Origin: Linepithema humile
Taxonomy: Eukaryota; Arthropoda; Insecta; Hymenoptera; Formicidae
Assembly (NCBI RefSeq): GCF_040581485.1
Contig: NC_090128.1
Span: 9,672,001 to 9,736,000, forward strand
Direction: 5' to 3'
Length of the DNA stretch: 64,000 bases
Both the position numbers and the translations under genes were made by a program. The stretch's first letter is position 1. Every line of letters starts with the position of its first letter. Under the pieces are notes generated by a model that saw only the letters and a program-made list of their open reading frames with translations, was not told where the DNA came from and ran no database searches. Shown here in pieces: positions 62,038-64,000 of the stretch.

Positions 62038-62650
62038 TGAAGAGAACGGAGGGAACGATCGGCCGAAACGATCGAAGAAGGAACCGACCTGGCCCAATCG
62101 TAAATCTTATTAGCCATGGTCGGCCCTCGAAACATTTCGTAATTGATTAGTCGGCGGGCGCGCAAGCGGCGGATATCTAAATTACACCCATCTGCCGGGT
62201 CCAATCAAGCAATTATCCGTAATTTTATATCGGTCCGAATATTATATTGTATTGCGCCCACCCTTACGCCCACCGACTCTAATTCGCGGCGCCGGCTGTC
62301 ATTACGTGTGCGCTAGCGACACACCGAGCGACGGAATTGCATCCCCGTGATTCTCCGGAGCGGGAACGAGACAGGCAAATAGAGTCGAGGTTCTGTTTCA
62401 GACAATTTGTCCGTCGGAACAAAGAATGTATATACATTAATAATGGTATTATGTCCCTATTTAAAAAGGTCGCTTATAATGCCGGATAAATTGTAGATGG
62501 GTAGATACGAAGATAATTTATTTTAAGAATCGTTTTTCCCTCGAGGACGGCGTTAATACAATGTTAAAATGATGGAAATCTTGTACACAGAATATTAATC
62601 TCGCCGCAAAAATACGATTTAAAAATTGATAATTTTATTTCCGTAAAAGG

Positions 62651-62690
62651 AATTTTCGATAACAAAAAAAGTGTAATTTTTGATAACAAA
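62651..62690. repeat. 24-bp direct duplication, partial
   Basis: AATTTTCGATAACAAAA at 62651 recurs as AATTTTTGATAACAAAA at 62675, with a diverged spacer. AT-rich context. Confidence 0.8.
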
Positions 62691-63968
62691 AGTTATTTTA
62701 AATTGTTCACGGTTTTCTCGGGAAAAAGAATTAAGATGTGAAATTGTTGTCTCATCTTATTGATGGCAAAGTCGACAACACGATCATTTCGGAAAAGTTC
62801 GATTTTCCCGTTAAAATCCGGGCATATGGCGACGCGGTATCGGTAATTCGAACGCGAGTTAATTCCTGCACGGCCGTCGGCGCAGCCGTGTCCGCGGAGT
62901 TTCATTTTCAGCTCCCGCATTATGTTGTTGGGCGGATGTAACGATTTAGGTAATTTTGCTAAATACATCGATTCGAGATAATTGGGAATTATTAATTCGC
63001 GGTATGCGCCCGCCGGTAACAGAAATAATTTCATTCCGACGCGCGGATCGCATCCGGCATACGCCGCGCGCTGCATCGCGCCGCGTAACGGAGGGAAATC
63101 ATGACGCAGGGTGGACCCGCTGCGCATTCTGCATCCCTTTTTCCTTGTTGTCGGCCTTGATTGATCGAATCGACCGCGTGATACGGCAGCTGGCAAAATG
63201 CGACCGAAGAGAGTTGCGTCTGTCGCTGCCGGTGTCATCGATACGTTTGATGAGATCAAATCAGGGACACAGTTCATGATTGAAATATCGAAACGCGTAC
63301 AGACGTTTCTTATTGCATATTTGAAATGGAAATAAAATCACTCGTGCGTTAATTAACAGTGATATTTTTTTCTGATTCATATCATCGTGCATCGTATATT
63401 CACGTTAAACGCGGTCATTTAAATCTACGATAATATTGTATCAATTTTTCATGGTAGACGAAAAACTAAAAATCGGAGAGCAACTTGCGAAGAGCTATAA
63501 GACTTTTTTTTTTTAATAAAAATAGGAATTCTTAAATAAAGTATAACGCGACGAAAAATTTATACCTTGTGTGTATAATTTTCATTGCATGCTGTTTTCA
63601 ACGAAACATCATCTTTTTCCTTCTTTCGCCTCTTCCTTAACTTTTGCTTTTTAGCCAGGCGGGCGCCGCGAATTCTCCGATGCGTTTATCACGGATCGAA
63701 GTTTCTTCGTAACGAAAGCACGATAATCGACGCTTCGGTTGCTTTCTTCCGACGGATCTCAATTAGAAAGCCGCCGCCCGAACGTCGATCGAGTACCACG
63801 GATTTTTCTTTCTGACCTACTATAGATCTTTCTTCCTTTTTCCTTTTTCTGTTCTATCGCCATCGTCTATCGCCTTTGTCCAATAACGAAAGGCGAACCG
63901 ACTCACCAACGACGTTTCGACATAAATTCCGTTCGGATGCGTAATAAAAATTAAAGCGCGACCGGCAC

Positions 63969-63990
63969 AGAGAGAGAGAGAGAGAGAGAA
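63969..63990. repeat. (GA)n microsatellite
   Basis: About ten AG/GA units near the right edge of the window. Confidence 0.9.
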
Positions 63991-64000
63991 GAAAGTAAAA

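Larger units (their letters stand above)
57580..64000. other. Non-coding spacer with no recognisable gene
   Basis: Excluding the weak ORF before it, this part is AT-rich (57.6-58.2, 61.4-61.9 and 62.4-62.7 kb) alternating with CpG- and purine/pyrimidine-rich sequence (58.4-59.05, 59.6-59.9 and 60.4-61.3 kb). The 194-codon minus ORF at 62693-63277 has relatively balanced composition but no domain I recognise. The 165- and 142-codon minus ORFs at 58410-58907 and 60565-60993 overlap simple repeats and a G-run. No RNA gene was recognised. Confidence 0.65.

Noticed and set aside
63112..63130. CAGGGTGGACCC as a MITE end
   Set aside because: No TA flank and no partner, so chance resemblance.
62693..63277. 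194-codon minus-strand ORF
   Set aside because: More balanced in composition than most, but I recognise no motif, and opposing ORFs of similar length overlap it. It would need transcript or homology evidence.

Overview
This 64 kb window looks like nuclear DNA from an insect, most likely a hymenopteran and possibly an ant. That is an inference from general character: CpG is abundant outside any gene, (GA)n/(CT)n tracts are very dense, AT-rich spacer alternates with GC-rich low-complexity blocks, and short non-autonomous Tc1/mariner-type elements with CAGGGTG ends are present. I cannot name the species or the chromosomal locus. No operons, ribosome-binding sites, CRISPR arrays, rRNA genes or convincing tRNA genes were seen.

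I found no protein-coding gene I can support. Open reading frames are plentiful, but nearly all are translations of simple repeats, polypyrimidine/polypurine tracts or GC-rich spacer (Ser/Leu/Pro, Arg/Glu, poly-Ala or poly-Thr runs). None shows a recognisable domain. The longest (35755-36675, 306 codons; 39006-39899, 297 codons) also fail on composition. The window is best read as a long intron or an intergenic gene desert. The only coding hint is a weak one: an ORF at 57268-57579 begins with a signal-peptide-like stretch, and a TATA-like motif lies about 950 bases upstream.

The recognisable content is repeats. Three elements of about 195-382 bp have paired terminal inverted repeats beginning CAGGGTG or CAG(A/G)GTG (5052-5362, 10146-10340, 36521-36902). 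A fourth is weaker (59222-59540). TA dinucleotides flank three of the four on both sides, as expected for Tc1/mariner insertion. Several single ends of the same style also occur. The rest is microsatellites ((GA)n, (GAAA)n, (CCG)n, (CGT)n, (CAG)n, (AT)n, (CATAAAGT)n and others), homopolymers, G-rich tracts with quadruplex potential, long polypurine/polypyrimidine segments, and many small two-copy tandem duplications in the AT-rich spacer.

Layout: 1-10 kb is mixed AT-rich spacer with a pyrimidine tract at 5.46-5.62 kb. 10-23 kb is rich in simple sequence. 23-27 kb and 28-33 kb are mainly AT-rich spacer. 27.0-28.0 kb is CpG-dense. 33-36.5 kb and 39-40 kb are GC-rich low complexity. 40.5-47 kb is mixed spacer. 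47.3-50.5 kb is purine- and GC-rich. 50.5-57 kb is AT-rich. 57-64 kb is mixed. I found no undescribed biological system. The most checkable leads are the small inverted-repeat elements, two perfect palindromes, and possible conserved non-coding DNA around 7.64-7.80 kb.
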